From: Acholoe squamosa
Taxonomy: Eukaryota; Annelida; Polychaeta; Phyllodocida; Polynoidae
Direction of reading: 5' to 3'
Assembly: GCA_949317995.1 (NCBI GenBank)
Contig: OX439044.1
Span: 27,600,733 to 27,664,732 of the forward strand
Length of the DNA stretch: 64,000 nt
The notes below the pieces were generated by a model. It had not been told where the DNA came from and searched no databases. It worked only from the letters and a program-made list of their open reading frames with translations. The stretch's first letter is position 1; every line of letters starts with the position of its first letter. A program made the translations under genes and the position numbers. Shown here piece after piece: positions 12,713 through 23,732 of the stretch.

Positions 12713-15451
12713 TTATCTGAATTCTTTCCAGCTTCTTTCAAGTTTCCAATAGATGCCTTTTTTCACATCTTGTACTCCATCTGCATTTGGCTCATACCAT
12801 TTATCTGAAAATTCCCTTCGTTTCTCCAGTAGAAGAGAATGGAAAGAGTCCACTTGTGACACTGATGGCAATTCTCTAGCAATAACTTTCATTTCATTAA
12901 GAAGGTCTAGCAGCTTTCCTCTCTTCATGTACAGTTGTGAAGTTGTATCTGGTTCTTGTTTACTTACTTTCCCTTTCCCACCTAAAATTCAAAATGTAAT
13001 TGGAATTGACTTAATGGTGTGTGTAAAGTGTTACACATTCTGTTCAATTGTTACATCCTATAACAGTCCACCAAAATGGAAATAAATATTTGAAACAATT
13101 GCTATTAATGTATAATAGCTCCGACATTCTCAGCAACTACTTAAGAGACAATAGTGCATACAGGTATTCTTCGCTCATAAGTCTGGTTTTTAGTTTAATG
13201 CTACTTGACCGTATCTAATAATAATAGAAATATGAATTAGCCTTTTCCAGTCTCATTCAATTCACATATGGTAGGTGCTGTCACGATTGAATATGGTGCA
13301 TTTATCCCACTTTGATCCATACTCTCTGTTGCCCCTACTTCATAAAACAGAAAAATTTACATAGCATCGAGAATTCCTCTCTTCATACTATGGGTTTGTC
13401 AATTTTCATTTGAGTTTAACTCCAATGAGTGAGAGTGAGTAATAGATGTTTAACGCCATTTCGACAACTAAGGTCATATTCATGGCGAGAACTACATTAC
13501 ACAATTTCACAGGGGAATGTGTCGGTGCCCGCGCATATGTGCACCAAACACATCCGAGTGGAAAGGAAAGAGAAGAAATAGACCCTTTTAAGTGGGCTAG
13601 GGAAGCCCAGTTTAACTCCAATAAGTCCATGCGCGAGAGGATGATAAATGTTATACATACATTTAAATTACCTCCTTATTATTCATCTCTTACCTTCCAG
13701 TAGTTTACCTGGTGATGAAAACGACTGCCATGATGGTTTCTCATGTTTCTTCATGTCTGCCATCTCACCTGTCAGATAAATTTTTTCGAACATAGCATTT
13801 CCCCTTAAGAAAGTGTGTCCAACCGAACAGAATCGCCCAAATCATTATATTTGAAGGCATAATTTTTGAAGTCCTGGCACATGGCCTGTATCCCCTCCTT
13901 TTCCCACCTCTTTTCTCAATGTTACAGACCTGCATTTTAATTCTGTGGGAAAACTACAGTAAAATCTGTTCATTCTCTGACTAAATTTTGGATCCCAACA
14001 AAACATTGATGACAATGACTACTACTGAATAGCAGTTGGAAAGAAGAACTGTTACATCTTGCCTACCTTGTGTTTCCTCTTGTGTGTTCCCTGTGTCAAG
14101 GGCATATGATATGCGAATGTCTTTGTCAATATTCAGTATTGGGTTGTTTTGGAAATCCTGTGGCATGATTCTCCAACCAAACTCCTTTATCAATAACACC
14201 ATATGTAGGCATGGCAGGTGTGTTTTGCTTTTCCAGCCAGTGCATGTGCAGTGGGGTAGGTTCAGGTTTACTTTCTGGCCCAAAACTTCTACCATGCCTT
14301 CGATAGGCCTGGATGGAGCTGGAACATTTCCCATACTCTTCAAGTGCTTCATACAGTGGTTTTGCAATAGAGTTGATTTCTCAATGAGAAATTCTGGACA
14401 ATCCTTGTTGTACTTCTTTGCATGGGCCAGCCACTTTATATTGGCTTTTCTGTATCTGTAGTTGATTTCCAAGTACATTACCGCTACACTGCTGTTTCTA
14501 ACTGTTCACTTTAAGATTCATTTCTTAATTATGGAATATGCTGGATTAAATAAGTCTTCACATCAGGAAAATGACTAAAGGAGAGAATGCAATTCCTACT
14601 TGTAATTGGTATCACATGGGTAGTCTAGTATTAGCTTCTGAAGCAGCTCAGTAAGAGTTTGATCTCCATGTCTCACATACTGTGCCTTAAGTACCCGGTT
14701 CTGACGCTCTAGTCCATTGTTTGTTGTGTAAGCAATGAACTTTCTCTTTTTCTTGAAGCAAGTAGCCCACATCTGCAAATTTTGTCAAAATTTTATTCCA
14801 GCTGATATTTAACATACCTCAGTGGGTTCTAATTCATCAATGACTGGGCTCACATCATTCTGTGACTTAATATGGCACAAAGACATTACCGTAATCTCCC
14901 GCGTATAAGGCGCGTCTTATACGGGGGGTTTTAGTTCTCATTGGATCCACAAGGGGGACACCAAGACCTTTCTTTTGATATCTTACATGCCCCCTTGGTC
15001 AAAATGGGACAAAATGGGGCCCAGGAGGGCCCAAGGTGGCCCAAGCTACCCATAGGTTTTTGAATTTAGAAAATTCATTCAGTAGAACCAAAGTTATGAA
15101 TTTTTCATTTTTTTGAGAATTTTCCAAAACTCTAGGTGCGCCTTATACGCGGGATGCGCCTTATACGTGGGAGATTACGGTAATATGAAAATCAAAAAAA
15201 GGTTTAAGAGATCATTTCTATCTCCAAATTAAGTAGTATTTAACCTTATCTCTTGGTTTGTGTACATAGGAGTATCATGGTTTGTTTTTAACAAATTTTA
15301 CTTCTTCAACCTCCTTTTTTGTATGGAAGCCAAGACTTTTCAAACCATTTACGCAATTTCTCTTCAATCTTCCATGGCTCCTTGGTCAGCATAAGGTTTT
15401 TTCTCTGTTTCAAATTCCTCTTCCGAAGCAGCATAGGCAAGGGTTCGCAAA
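12713..15451 (-). pseudogene. SWIM-zinc-finger / MULE-type transposase-like gene, broken
   Basis: Minus-strand exons can be followed by splice sites and matching phase: 14772-14600, 14455-14067, 13768-13694 and 12981-12713 (stop TAA). The last three join at phase-1 junctions. The first exon holds YTTNNGLERQNRVLK, typical of MULE transposases and ZSWIM-like proteins just before the SWIM domain. The second holds the SWIM finger HCTCTGW...LPCLHMV (C-x-C...C-x-H). The last ends in a hydrophilic EMKVIARELPSVSQ-type helix. An upstream exon (about 15,451-15,311) encodes AYAASEEEF in one frame and WKIEEKLRKWFEKSWLPYKK in another, split by an indel near a run of A. Further upstream sequence is satellite, so the N-terminal catalytic part is gone. 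It may be a decayed transposon or a dead host gene. Confidence 0.55.
14887..15182. mobile_element. MITE, second 296-bp copy of the CCGTAATCTCCCGCG family
   Basis: Same length, same terminal inverted repeats and same flanking TA as 317-612, with only scattered single-base differences. It sits in an intron of the SWIM-type pseudogene. The near identity of the two copies suggests recent activity of the family. Confidence 0.85.
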
Positions 15452-15588
15452 CTGTAGATCAAAATGTTTTCCTTTACCATTGTGCAGAGATGGAAGTTTT
15501 TTAATGGAGAGCCCAGTGACATTCAAGTTCAGTGCTTATTGTATAGTGTTCATATAGTGCAAAAAGTTTGTAGATGACCATGTCAGGC

Positions 15589-16830
15589 ATTTTTGGGCCC
15601 ATTGTGGACCCTTGACATAGTTAGGTGAGCTAGCCCTCCAAGGTATCGCTTTTATATTGCTATTAGATAAGAAAACCTTAAGGTCTCAGGGCAAAGGGCC
15701 CTCAGGGTTCCCGTCACCGAAATTTGCTTCGTTTGGGTCCACAGGAGTGGTCGGACCATTTTTTGGCCCATTGTAGATCCTTGACCTAGTTACGTGAGCT
15801 AGCACTCAGAGGTATGTCCGATGCGTTGATTTTGGCAGAGGAAATCTAGATGTCTAAGGGCTAAGGGCCCTAGTGGATCCAGTCACCGAAAATTACTTCA
15901 GTTGGGTCCACAGGAGGGGCCCATAAATTTTTGGGCCCATTTTGGACCCTTGGCCTAATTATGTGGGCTAGCCCTCTGAGGTGTATCTTTTATGTTGATA
16001 TTGGCAAAGGAAATCTTGAGGTCCAAGGGCTAAGGGCCCCAGTGGGTCCAGTCACTGAATATTGCTTCAGTTGGGTCCACAGGAGTGGTCCGAACATTTT
16101 TGGGCCCATTGTGGACCCTTGACCTAGTTAGGTGAGCTAGCCCTCTGAGGTATCGCTTTTATATTGATATTGGATCAGTAAACCTTAAGGTCTGAGGGGA
16201 AAGGGCCCTCAGGGTTCCCGTCACCGAAATTTGCTTCGGTTGGGTCCACGGGAGTGGTCTGACCATTTTTGGGCCCATTGTGGACCATTGACCTTATTAT
16301 GTGAGCTAGCCCTCAGAGGTGTCCCTTTTATGTTGACATTGGCTAAGGAAATCTTGAGGTCCAAGGGCTAAGGGCCCCAGTGGGTCCAGTCACCGAAAAT
16401 TGCTTCAGTTGGGTCCACAGGAGTGGCCCGAAGATTTTCGGGCCTATTGTTGACCCTTGACCTTCTTATGTGAGCTAGCCCTCTGAGGTGTCCCTTTTAT
16501 GTTGACATTTGCTAGGGAAATCCTGAGGTCCAAGGGCTAAGGGCCCCACTAGGTCCAGTCACTAAAAATTGCTTCAGTTGTGTACACAGGAGTGGTCCGA
16601 ACATTTTTGAGCCCATTGTGGACCCTTTACCTAGTTAGGTGAGCTAGCCCTCCGAGGTATCGCTTTTATATTGATATTAGATAAGGTCTCAGGGCAAAGG
16701 GCCCTCAGGGTTCCCGTCACCGAAATTTGCTTCGGTTGGGTCCACAGGTGGTCTGACCATTTTTGGGCCCATTGTGGACCCTTGACCTACTTAGTTGTGG
16801 TAGCCCTCTGAGGTATCTCCTATGTGTTGA
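15589..16830 (+). repeat. ~168-bp satellite, block 2
   Basis: About seven head-to-tail monomers. The marker GGTCCAAGGGCTAAGGG recurs at about 16,020, 16,359 and 16,527, giving a period near 168-169. Subtype A (TCAGGGTTCCCGTCACC) and subtype B (CCAGTGGGTCCAGTCACC) are interleaved. The unit has no coding frame. Confidence 0.9.
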
Positions 16831-17520
16831 TACGTTAGATACCTGTTTCTTTCATCTACGAGGAAGCATATTTTTGAGGAATTAAGGAAATTGTGAGGAA
16901 GGCACAGCATTGCTGTGGTGATTTATTTGTTATGGTTAAGAAACAAAATGATCAGCTTTTTTTTTTAATAATAAAACAAAGTTTGAAGAAGTAGCACAGC
17001 ATAGCTATTAAAATACAAAAAATGTTTAAAAATAACACCGCTAAGGTGATGATATATGAAAGTAATGATGATATTAATCATAGGTTGAATATATAACATT
17101 GTATTGTAAGAAAGAACAAAAGTGTTATAAATATTTTTTATTATTTATTATATAATCTTATATAATGGCTTTTCACAAAGGAAACTGTCAAGAAAAAATG
17201 ATCACACTATAGTGCATTATCATAAGACCTTGATATTCACATCAAAATTGAACTTCATAATCATTGCGAACAATCGTATGGTCATTTTAGAACTCGTTTG
17301 CAGACATGAAGTGAATGGTAAGTGTAAAATGCTAAAGAAAGTAGAGCTTTTCACAAATGAAATTGTCAAGAAAAAAAAGGAGGCATGTATTTGATGGATT
17401 AAGGAAATCAGTTAACCCTTTAAGGGCAGAGCAAAAATTGTTGCCTTGGCCATGGGGACGGCCTCTGAAAAAAGTATAGTTCCTAGAGGACGAGCCTATT
17501 TTCAATTCCTATACTAATCC
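16831..17520. other. AT-rich intergenic stretch, no gene seen
   Basis: The stretch contains A/T runs and two loosely similar segments around 'CACAAAGGAAACTGTCAAGAAAAA' (17,174 and 17,352), suggesting an old local duplication. No recognisable coding or RNA feature was seen. Confidence 0.45.
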
Positions 17521-17530
17521 TATATAATGG

Positions 17531-17632
17531 GCGTCGACTATAGTCGACGCTAGGCCTGCCATGGTGTCGACTATAGTCGACGCTAGGCCTGCCATGGTGT
17601 CGACTATGGTCGCTGCTAGCCCTCAATGGGTT
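17531..17632. repeat. 34-bp tandem repeat with GTCGAC palindromes
   Basis: Three units contain GTCGACTATAGTCGAC followed by GCTAGGCCTGCCATGG. The first unit includes the perfect 20-base palindrome GCGTCGACTATAGTCGACGC at 17,531-17,550. The third unit is degenerate (CTATGGTCGCTGC). Confidence 0.85.
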
Positions 17633-17679
17633 AAGCATGACATAGCCGTGGTAATGTATTTTGTCATGGTTAATGATAA

Positions 17680-18502
17680 TACTTAAAGTGTGCATCAATG
17701 TAGCAGGTCACCAATAAAGGGTTAAGTGTGCATCAATGCATCATGCCATCCATAAATGTTTAAGTGTGCATCAATGCATCATGCCATCCCTAAAAGGTTA
17801 AGTGTGCATCATTGCATCATGCTATCCATAAAAGTTTAAGTATGCATCAATGCATCATGCTATCCCTAAAGGGTTAAGTGTGCATCAATGCATCATGCAA
17901 TCTATAAAGGGTTAAGTGTGCATCAATGTATCAGGCTATCCATAAAGGTTTCAGTGTGCATCAATGCATCATGCCATCCATAAAGGGTTAAGTGTCCATC
18001 AATTCATCATGCAATCTATAAAGGGTTAGTTGTGCATCAATACATCCCTAAAGGGTTAAGTGTGCACCAATGCATCATGTCATCCATAAAGGGTTAAGTG
18101 TGCATCAATGCATCATGCAATCTATAAAGGGTTAAGTGTGTATCAATGTATCAGGCTATCCATAAAGGTTTCAGTGTGCATCAATGCATCATGCCATCCA
18201 TAAAGGGTTAAGTGTGCATCAATTCATCATGCAATCTATAAAGGGTTAAGTGTGCATCAATACATCCCTAAAGGGTTAAGTGTGCACCAATGCATCATGT
18301 CATCCATAAAGGTTTAAGTGTGCATCAATGCATCAGGCTATCCATAAAAGTCTAAGTGTGCACCAATGTATCATGTCATCCATAAAGGTTTCAGTGTGCA
18401 TCAATGCATCATGCCATCCATAAAGGGTTAAGTGTGCATCAATGCATCATGTAATCTATAAAGGGTTAAGTGTGCATCAATGCATCAGGCTATCCATAAG
18501 GG
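17680..18502 (+). repeat. 38-bp minisatellite, part 1
   Basis: Repeats of the unit TTAAGTGTGCATCAATGCAT-CATGCCATCCATAAAGGG (38 bases) occur with many point variants and some shortened units. Two insertions later interrupted the array, and it continues at 19,050-19,333 and 31,605-32,206. Confidence 0.93.
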
Positions 18503-19049
18503 TTAGTTAGTTTGTTTGTTTGTTTAGTTTTACGTCCGGGGGCCATAAAGGAACTCAGACATTCAAGGTTTCTCGGACATTAAGTCCTTTCTTTTCTGTT
18601 TGGACAGGTATTTATATGCTGCTTGCCCGACACAGCAGTGACCGAATCTATGAATGATCGAATCTATGAGATGAATGACCGCATCTATGAGGAGGGGTGA
18701 GGGGGAAAACCGCTACCGGGGCTTCATTCCCCTACTCTTTTCGAAGGATAGCAAGTGTTCTTTTATTTGCCTGGTCCCATAGACAGGGCCAGACAAACCA
18801 CGGCCTTTGATCACTCAGATGTGGTTCACTGGGGGAGAATCCAATGGCAAAAGGCAAGCATGTACGCCCGGACACCAGCTGCCCACATGCTCACCCCAAG
18901 ACACAAGAAACCCCAAGTTTGTCGCCTTTTACGAATCTGGTATGCCCACTGGTAGAATGGAAGGAGGAAAATTCCTCCTTCTTGGACTCCCAATGAAGTT
19001 ATTCTGCTCCTCCATGCCCTCACATGAAGGTCCCCACTCCACAGGGGGA
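18503..19049 (-). mobile_element. Non-LTR retroposon (SINE-like) insertion with 11-bp target duplication
   Basis: The 547-bp insert is flanked by ATCCATAAGGG on both sides (18,492-18,502 and 19,050-19,060), a long direct duplication typical of target-primed retroposition. On the minus strand it ends GGACGTAAAACTAAAC followed by (AAAC)n, a tail type common in invertebrate SINEs and LINEs. The body has no recognised reverse transcriptase. The minus-strand segment 'CGTAAAAGGCGACAA' resembles a widespread core of molluscan-type SINEs, from memory only. No A/B box pair was identified with confidence. Confidence 0.7.
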
Positions 19050-19333
19050 ATCCATAAGGGTATCATGTCATCCATAAAGGTTTCAGTGTGCATCAATGCA
19101 TCATGCCATCCATAAAGGGATAAGTGTGCATCAATTCATCAGGCAATCTATAAAGGGTTACGTGTGCATCAATACATCCCTAAAGGGTTAAGTCTGCACC
19201 AATGCATCATGTCATCCATAAAGGTTTCAGTGTGCATCAATGCATTAGGCTATCCATAAAGGGTTAAGTGTGCATCAATTCATCATACCATCCATAAAGG
19301 GTTAAGTGTGCATCAATTCACCATGCAATCTAT
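19050..19333 (+). repeat. 38-bp minisatellite, part 2
   Basis: Continuation of the same array between the retroposon and element 1. It ends ...GCAATCTAT exactly at the left LTR of element 1, and the array resumes with CTATAAAGGG after the right LTR. Confidence 0.92.
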
Positions 19334-19752
19334 TGTAATGTATGACCGTTGGTGGTTCGGAAAGGATCACGAATACAAGGGAATTTGGTTTCGAAAGGCA
19401 ACAAGTTTTTATTCAGTATCCTAAGTTACAGGAAGCTAAGTGGATTCCGTGTGGTAAATAGACTGTTCGGAAAGCTCGGATTTACGACTACCAGGTAAGG
19501 TCTCGGAGTCAGTAAAGTTCAGATGGTGTCCCTGGAGAATCCGGTAGGATTCTCCCCTTCCTAGGTTCCGACCCGACTATTATATAGCCACAGGGGTTGG
19601 GTGGCGACCTCTCGTGTTTAACCCCCGCAGCCCGGAGGGTGGTGCTGCCACCGCCCGCCAGGCGTGCCAGGCTCTCAACCCGGAAGGTCGCTCCGTTCGG
19701 AACCTAGGCAACCCGTAAGCCATAAACACTACTACTAAACAGTGCCCCTACA
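19334..19752 (-). repeat. Element 1, 3' LTR
   Basis: 419 bp. On the minus strand it begins TGTAGGGGCAC and ends CATACATTACA. A minus-strand TATATAA lies near 19,580 and an AATAAA at 19,413-19,408. I compared it with the partner at 31,186-31,604 line by line and saw no difference. Confidence 0.95.
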
Positions 19753-20801
19753 CTACCCCCACCAAGACTATAACAAGGTGATACACGAAGGGTAGAAACT
19801 AAGTTATAGTATTTACAAACACAATATAAAGGGCGCACGGCTGGCTTACAGGTTGTCTGACTCTACATTAAAGTATAAACATGGAAACATGATGAGTATT
19901 GATATGGTTATATAAACACATTTACACCATAGTATGTACGTTATCAGTGTAATAAATACATCTAATCAGATGTTTTGCTTCAGTGTTATTATTTACACAG
20001 TACATATAGAGTATAAGGTGTTACCCATCGTAGTTTATACAGTAAGAAACGGAAGACTTAATACAGCTGCTTCCGTATATACCATGTTAACCTGGAGTGT
20101 CTATTAGACTATCCGAACTAAATTAATGAGTCGATACCATGTTTCTAGTGTTGAAACTTTACGGAATGGTATAAACAACATTTAACCCTTAGGTCCGGAA
20201 TGGAAGAAATATTAGCTATGAACCTGATATCTATAATACAGATTCTAAATAGGATACATGTGTTATATGAGAAACCTAGGAAACCTTGGTAAGTATGATA
20301 TGTGAATAATGGTAATAGTATTTTAAATAGTTTATATATTTACAGCACCGGAAAACACATATACAACTTTAAACACGTAGTGGTGATAACGATCTGGTCT
20401 TAACAATTGCCAGATATATGTAATTTAATTAAATAGTAACCTACCAGTGTAGTAGGAAACTGTACAGATATGTAGAATTAAGTAGTAACGTAGTGTTCAT
20501 ATCACCCTTGGAGTTTTCCGTCTGCATGGCCGTCCCATCGTCTCGATATAGTTGTATAACGGTACTAGCCCAGGGCCTCTCGGGACCTTTCAGGGTCTGA
20601 GTACGGGATCGTCCATCTCCTAGGTTCTGGAACGTCCATTCCGGTTGTGTTGAACTGTCTCATAGTGGAGTCCAGGTATCGTAATCGTCTGCTGCCACTC
20701 CTCGTATCCATTCCGGGTGTCAGCACTCATCATACCATTCAGATTCATGTTAAAACATATTACAAACAAAATCCTACCGATTAATCTCGAACTTATTAAA
20801 C
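19753..20801 (-). other. Element 1 3' untranslated region and polypurine tract
   Basis: AT-rich sequence without a gene lies between the ORF3 stop and the 3' LTR. Its last bases on the minus strand are CTTGGTGGGGGTAG, directly abutting the LTR start, and form the plus-strand primer. Element 2 has AGTGGGGGTGG in the same place. Confidence 0.7.
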
Positions 20802-23732
20802 TTATTGGCTTCCGGAATCTTTGGGTTTTTCTGGTTCTAACCCATACAGAGCAATCTGTTCGTCAATCATATCTTTGGCCTCACGACGAGTGCCATCCCA
20901 ATCAGACAGTCTCTTTCCGAAAGCTTCAAAGAATTTCTGATTCAGGAAGTCCACTTCACTCCTGGCCTTAGCGACCTCAACGGTCCAGAACTCGGATGCT
21001 TTCTTCTGACGTGCCTCCTGGGCTTCCAACACTTTCATCTTCTCACTATGTTCCAAATCACGTTCTGACTCGATCCGACTTATTTCCAGGGATTGGACAG
21101 ATTCAGTCAGATGCATTACCGAGCCTACGACATTTTGTAGGTATTCTACAGACATGGCATGATGGCGTTTCTGCCAGTCAATCATACAGCTCTTTTGAAT
21201 CTGAAAGCTTTCCGGAGAGATATTCACAATGTCATAGTTAATAGGGTCCTGAATATACGAACTCCGCGTGGGTAGCGGTTCGCGTTCGGAATAGTCTGAG
21301 GATCCAGAGTGTTTCCGACGTCTGGGGTTCTCAGACAGGCTTCCGGATGGCATTGAAGAGGTTGTCACATCTCCCTGGGGGGTGGAGATTGTGACTCCCC
21401 TGCCATTTCCTACTTGTGGCGGGGCTGGGTTGGCCCAATTTCCGACTGTACGTCTTCCGGATGATGCAGACTTGGGTGTTCCCCTTCCGACACCAGTGGG
21501 CCGTTCCCTACCCCGTTGGTTGAGGGTCTGGCTTTCAGGTCCGGCTGGTCCCATTTCCGGAAAGTCCTTATCTCGGTCCTTATTCATATCAAACACCGGT
21601 GGGGCAGCGCCTCTCAATGAAGACAGAGGAGACGATGCTTCCAGACTACGATCCCTACGATCAGGTGCCGGGCGTTGGATCCCACGGAATGAGATCTTAC
21701 CCGGCTGCGGCTTCATACGTTTTGCGGACGTGGCCTTATTGGAGTCCCGATAGGCGCTGTCGCCCCGGTACTCCCTCATTTCTCCAAACTGTTCATTGGT
21801 AATTCTTAACCTTCCCGGAGTGTAGTTTAGTTGAAACGCCGCCTCCAGTTTGGAGTTGACGTGCGTTTCAACTTCGCACAGTTTACTGACTTTTGAATTC
21901 AGACTCCGGAAGTTGGTTTTCTTCCAGGCGTCCCACTTATCGATCAGAAGTTTGTGCAGATCTAAGGCTGCTTTCAGAGCTGATTTCACACCGACCTGGT
22001 GTTCATCCTTCAGATGTCGGACCAGCTCGCCCTTTCGGAACGTGGTCAGTCCCGAACAGATGGCGCTGTTCCTTCCTTTGTTCATATAACACATATACAC
22101 CGGGTGATGGTGTATATGCTCCTCAACAATGTGACGGATGAATCTCATATGGGTGCTGAACTTTTCGGGTTCATCGCTACCCCTAGCACAGAAAATAAAC
22201 GGACAACTTGTGTTTTTGTCCTTATCCCAACTATCGATAGCCCACTTGATCTTACAGTAGGCATCGAAATCATAATACTCCTTATTCCGGTTGTCGATAG
22301 TCTGCTCGACCCAATTTACATAGAAGTAGTTCGGATTCCGGTCCTGACGAGTGTACCTCATCCACTCTTCATCATCCTGCTCCCCATCCATGTTAATGAA
22401 CGGAGGGCAGCTGTAGTACCGAGTATTTCTCTTACACTCCTCCAGACATTTGGGAATCATGTGCATGAATCCACTCCTGACGTTGTTCCAGATTTTCTTT
22501 TCATCCACAGAGGGAGCCTCCTCGTCATCATACAATTCGGGATGGTCTATGTCCGTAGACCAATCCCAAGTCGCTGACTCTGCGGTCTCCTGTGAGCCGG
22601 AAGCCACAGGTTTCGGGACCGCAGTGGTCTTCGGAATGGCCCCAGTTGGCTTCTGACTTGTGGCTGCCGGGACCTGAGTTGTCTCGGTTCCGGCTTCCTC
22701 TTCCTCCGCCTTCTTATCCATCTTCTCTTTCTTCTTAAGCTTCTCTCTCTCCTCTTTCTCCTTTTTCTTAATCATGGCTTTCGCCTTCTTACTTAGACTC
22801 TGCTTCCAACCTTCTTTTTCCTTAACAGTGCCCTTCGTACTCACTCGGGCCTGCATCCGGGATTTGGCGTCTTCTACTGACGCACTCAGCCCGGTACTTA
22901 TTTCAGCCAATTGTTCTCTTTGTTTTCTTAACATTTCTTCTTGTTGCTCAAGCTTCTCATCGGTTTCTGATTGCATTCTTACGGCTTCTTTCTCCATCCG
23001 GCTGTCCTCAGCTCGCAGCTCGGATTCAGAAAGAGTGTCAGATGAGACGGAGGATTTCCTGGGGGTAGACTTAGTAGCAGCCATTCCCACAGCTTCACCT
23101 CCGTCATCGATGTCCATTTGGTCCGATCCTGAATCAATCTTAACAGGGCTCAGTGGGTTCCGTGATGGCTGCATCCCGTACCAGAACACGGATGCATGCT
23201 TCTCAACGGTGGCTTCCGGGTGCTCCCGGCTCCACTTGTCCTTAACATATGCCACCGTACGGTAGAACTCTTGGTTCACATTCATACCGGTGGCAAAGTC
23301 CATATAGTTAAGTAACCATATGTCCGGAATCGACAAATCTTCGGGGATTGCCTTCTTAATTAAATTCCTCCACATCTCAGGAATCTTTTCCGGTTTTGAT
23401 GTTTTCGGATTCCAGATAAAGTCTTTCTCAAGGTAGATCGTATCGCCATTCGGCCACACGATGCTTCCCAACGAATAGTCAATCTTACCATGACTTTCCG
23501 GGGGGTCCATCATGGCTTCGGTTGATTCTGAATGTACGGATTTTGCTGGGGAGCGGGGTGGAGGCATCTCCGTAGTTCCCACTCCACTAGTGTTCAGATC
23601 CAGAAGTACAAGCGTGTTTGCTGCTTCCAAATCTTCCAAAGCAGCCTCTTCTTCGGGATGAATGGGGCTCATTCCCGAACAGTCCTCCATATCCACCTCC
23701 ATACTAGATTCGGACAACATCTTTTCCGCCAT
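20802..23732 (-). CDS. Element 1 ORF3: large zinc-finger/coiled-coil protein of unknown function
   Basis: A single intact frame of 976 codons sits where env would be. Order of parts: acidic N-terminus (1-80); a region shared with element 2 ORF3 (about 85-175, e.g. IPEDLSIPDIWLLNY against SDELADSMPVSWLRNY); Lys/Glu-rich coiled coil (about 230-340); a C-x3-C-x8-C motif near residue 427 followed by DDEEWM; two C2H2-like fingers from about 509 (CPFIFC...RHIVEEH, then C...C...RHLKDEH); low-complexity Ser/Pro/Gly part with FPEMGPAGPESQ; C-terminal coiled coil ending FEAFGKRLSDWDG. I see no signal peptide or membrane helix, so it is not an ordinary envelope protein. It is probably made from a spliced subgenomic RNA, using a candidate donor (GGAAG/GTGAGC) in the leader near 31,109. 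The function is unknown. Confidence 0.85.
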   Translation of the reverse strand: MAEKMLSESSMEVDMEDCSGMSPIHPEEEAALEDLEAANTLVLLDLNTSGVGTTEMPPPRSPAKSVHSESTEAMMDPPESHGKIDYSLGSIVWPNGDTIYLEKDFIWNPKTSKPEKIPEMWRNLIKKAIPEDLSIPDIWLLNYMDFATGMNVNQEFYRTVAYVKDKWSREHPEATVEKHASVFWYGMQPSRNPLSPVKIDSGSDQMDIDDGGEAVGMAATKSTPRKSSVSSDTLSESELRAEDSRMEKEAVRMQSETDEKLEQQEEMLRKQREQLAEISTGLSASVEDAKSRMQARVSTKGTVKEKEGWKQSLSKKAKAMIKKKEKEEREKLKKKEKMDKKAEEEEAGTETTQVPAATSQKPTGAIPKTTAVPKPVASGSQETAESATWDWSTDIDHPELYDDEEAPSVDEKKIWNNVRSGFMHMIPKCLEECKRNTRYYSCPPFINMDGEQDDEEWMRYTRQDRNPNYFYVNWVEQTIDNRNKEYYDFDAYCKIKWAIDSWDKDKNTSCPFIFCARGSDEPEKFSTHMRFIRHIVEEHIHHHPVYMCYMNKGRNSAICSGLTTFRKGELVRHLKDEHQVGVKSALKAALDLHKLLIDKWDAWKKTNFRSLNSKVSKLCEVETHVNSKLEAAFQLNYTPGRLRITNEQFGEMREYRGDSAYRDSNKATSAKRMKPQPGKISFRGIQRPAPDRRDRSLEASSPLSSLRGAAPPVFDMNKDRDKDFPEMGPAGPESQTLNQRGRERPTGVGRGTPKSASSGRRTVGNWANPAPPQVGNGRGVTISTPQGDVTTSSMPSGSLSENPRRRKHSGSSDYSEREPLPTRSSYIQDPINYDIVNISPESFQIQKSCMIDWQKRHHAMSVEYLQNVVGSVMHLTESVQSLEISRIESERDLEHSEKMKVLEAQEARQKKASEFWTVEVAKARSEVDFLNQKFFEAFGKRLSDWDGTRREAKDMIDEQIALYGLEPEKPKDSGSQ

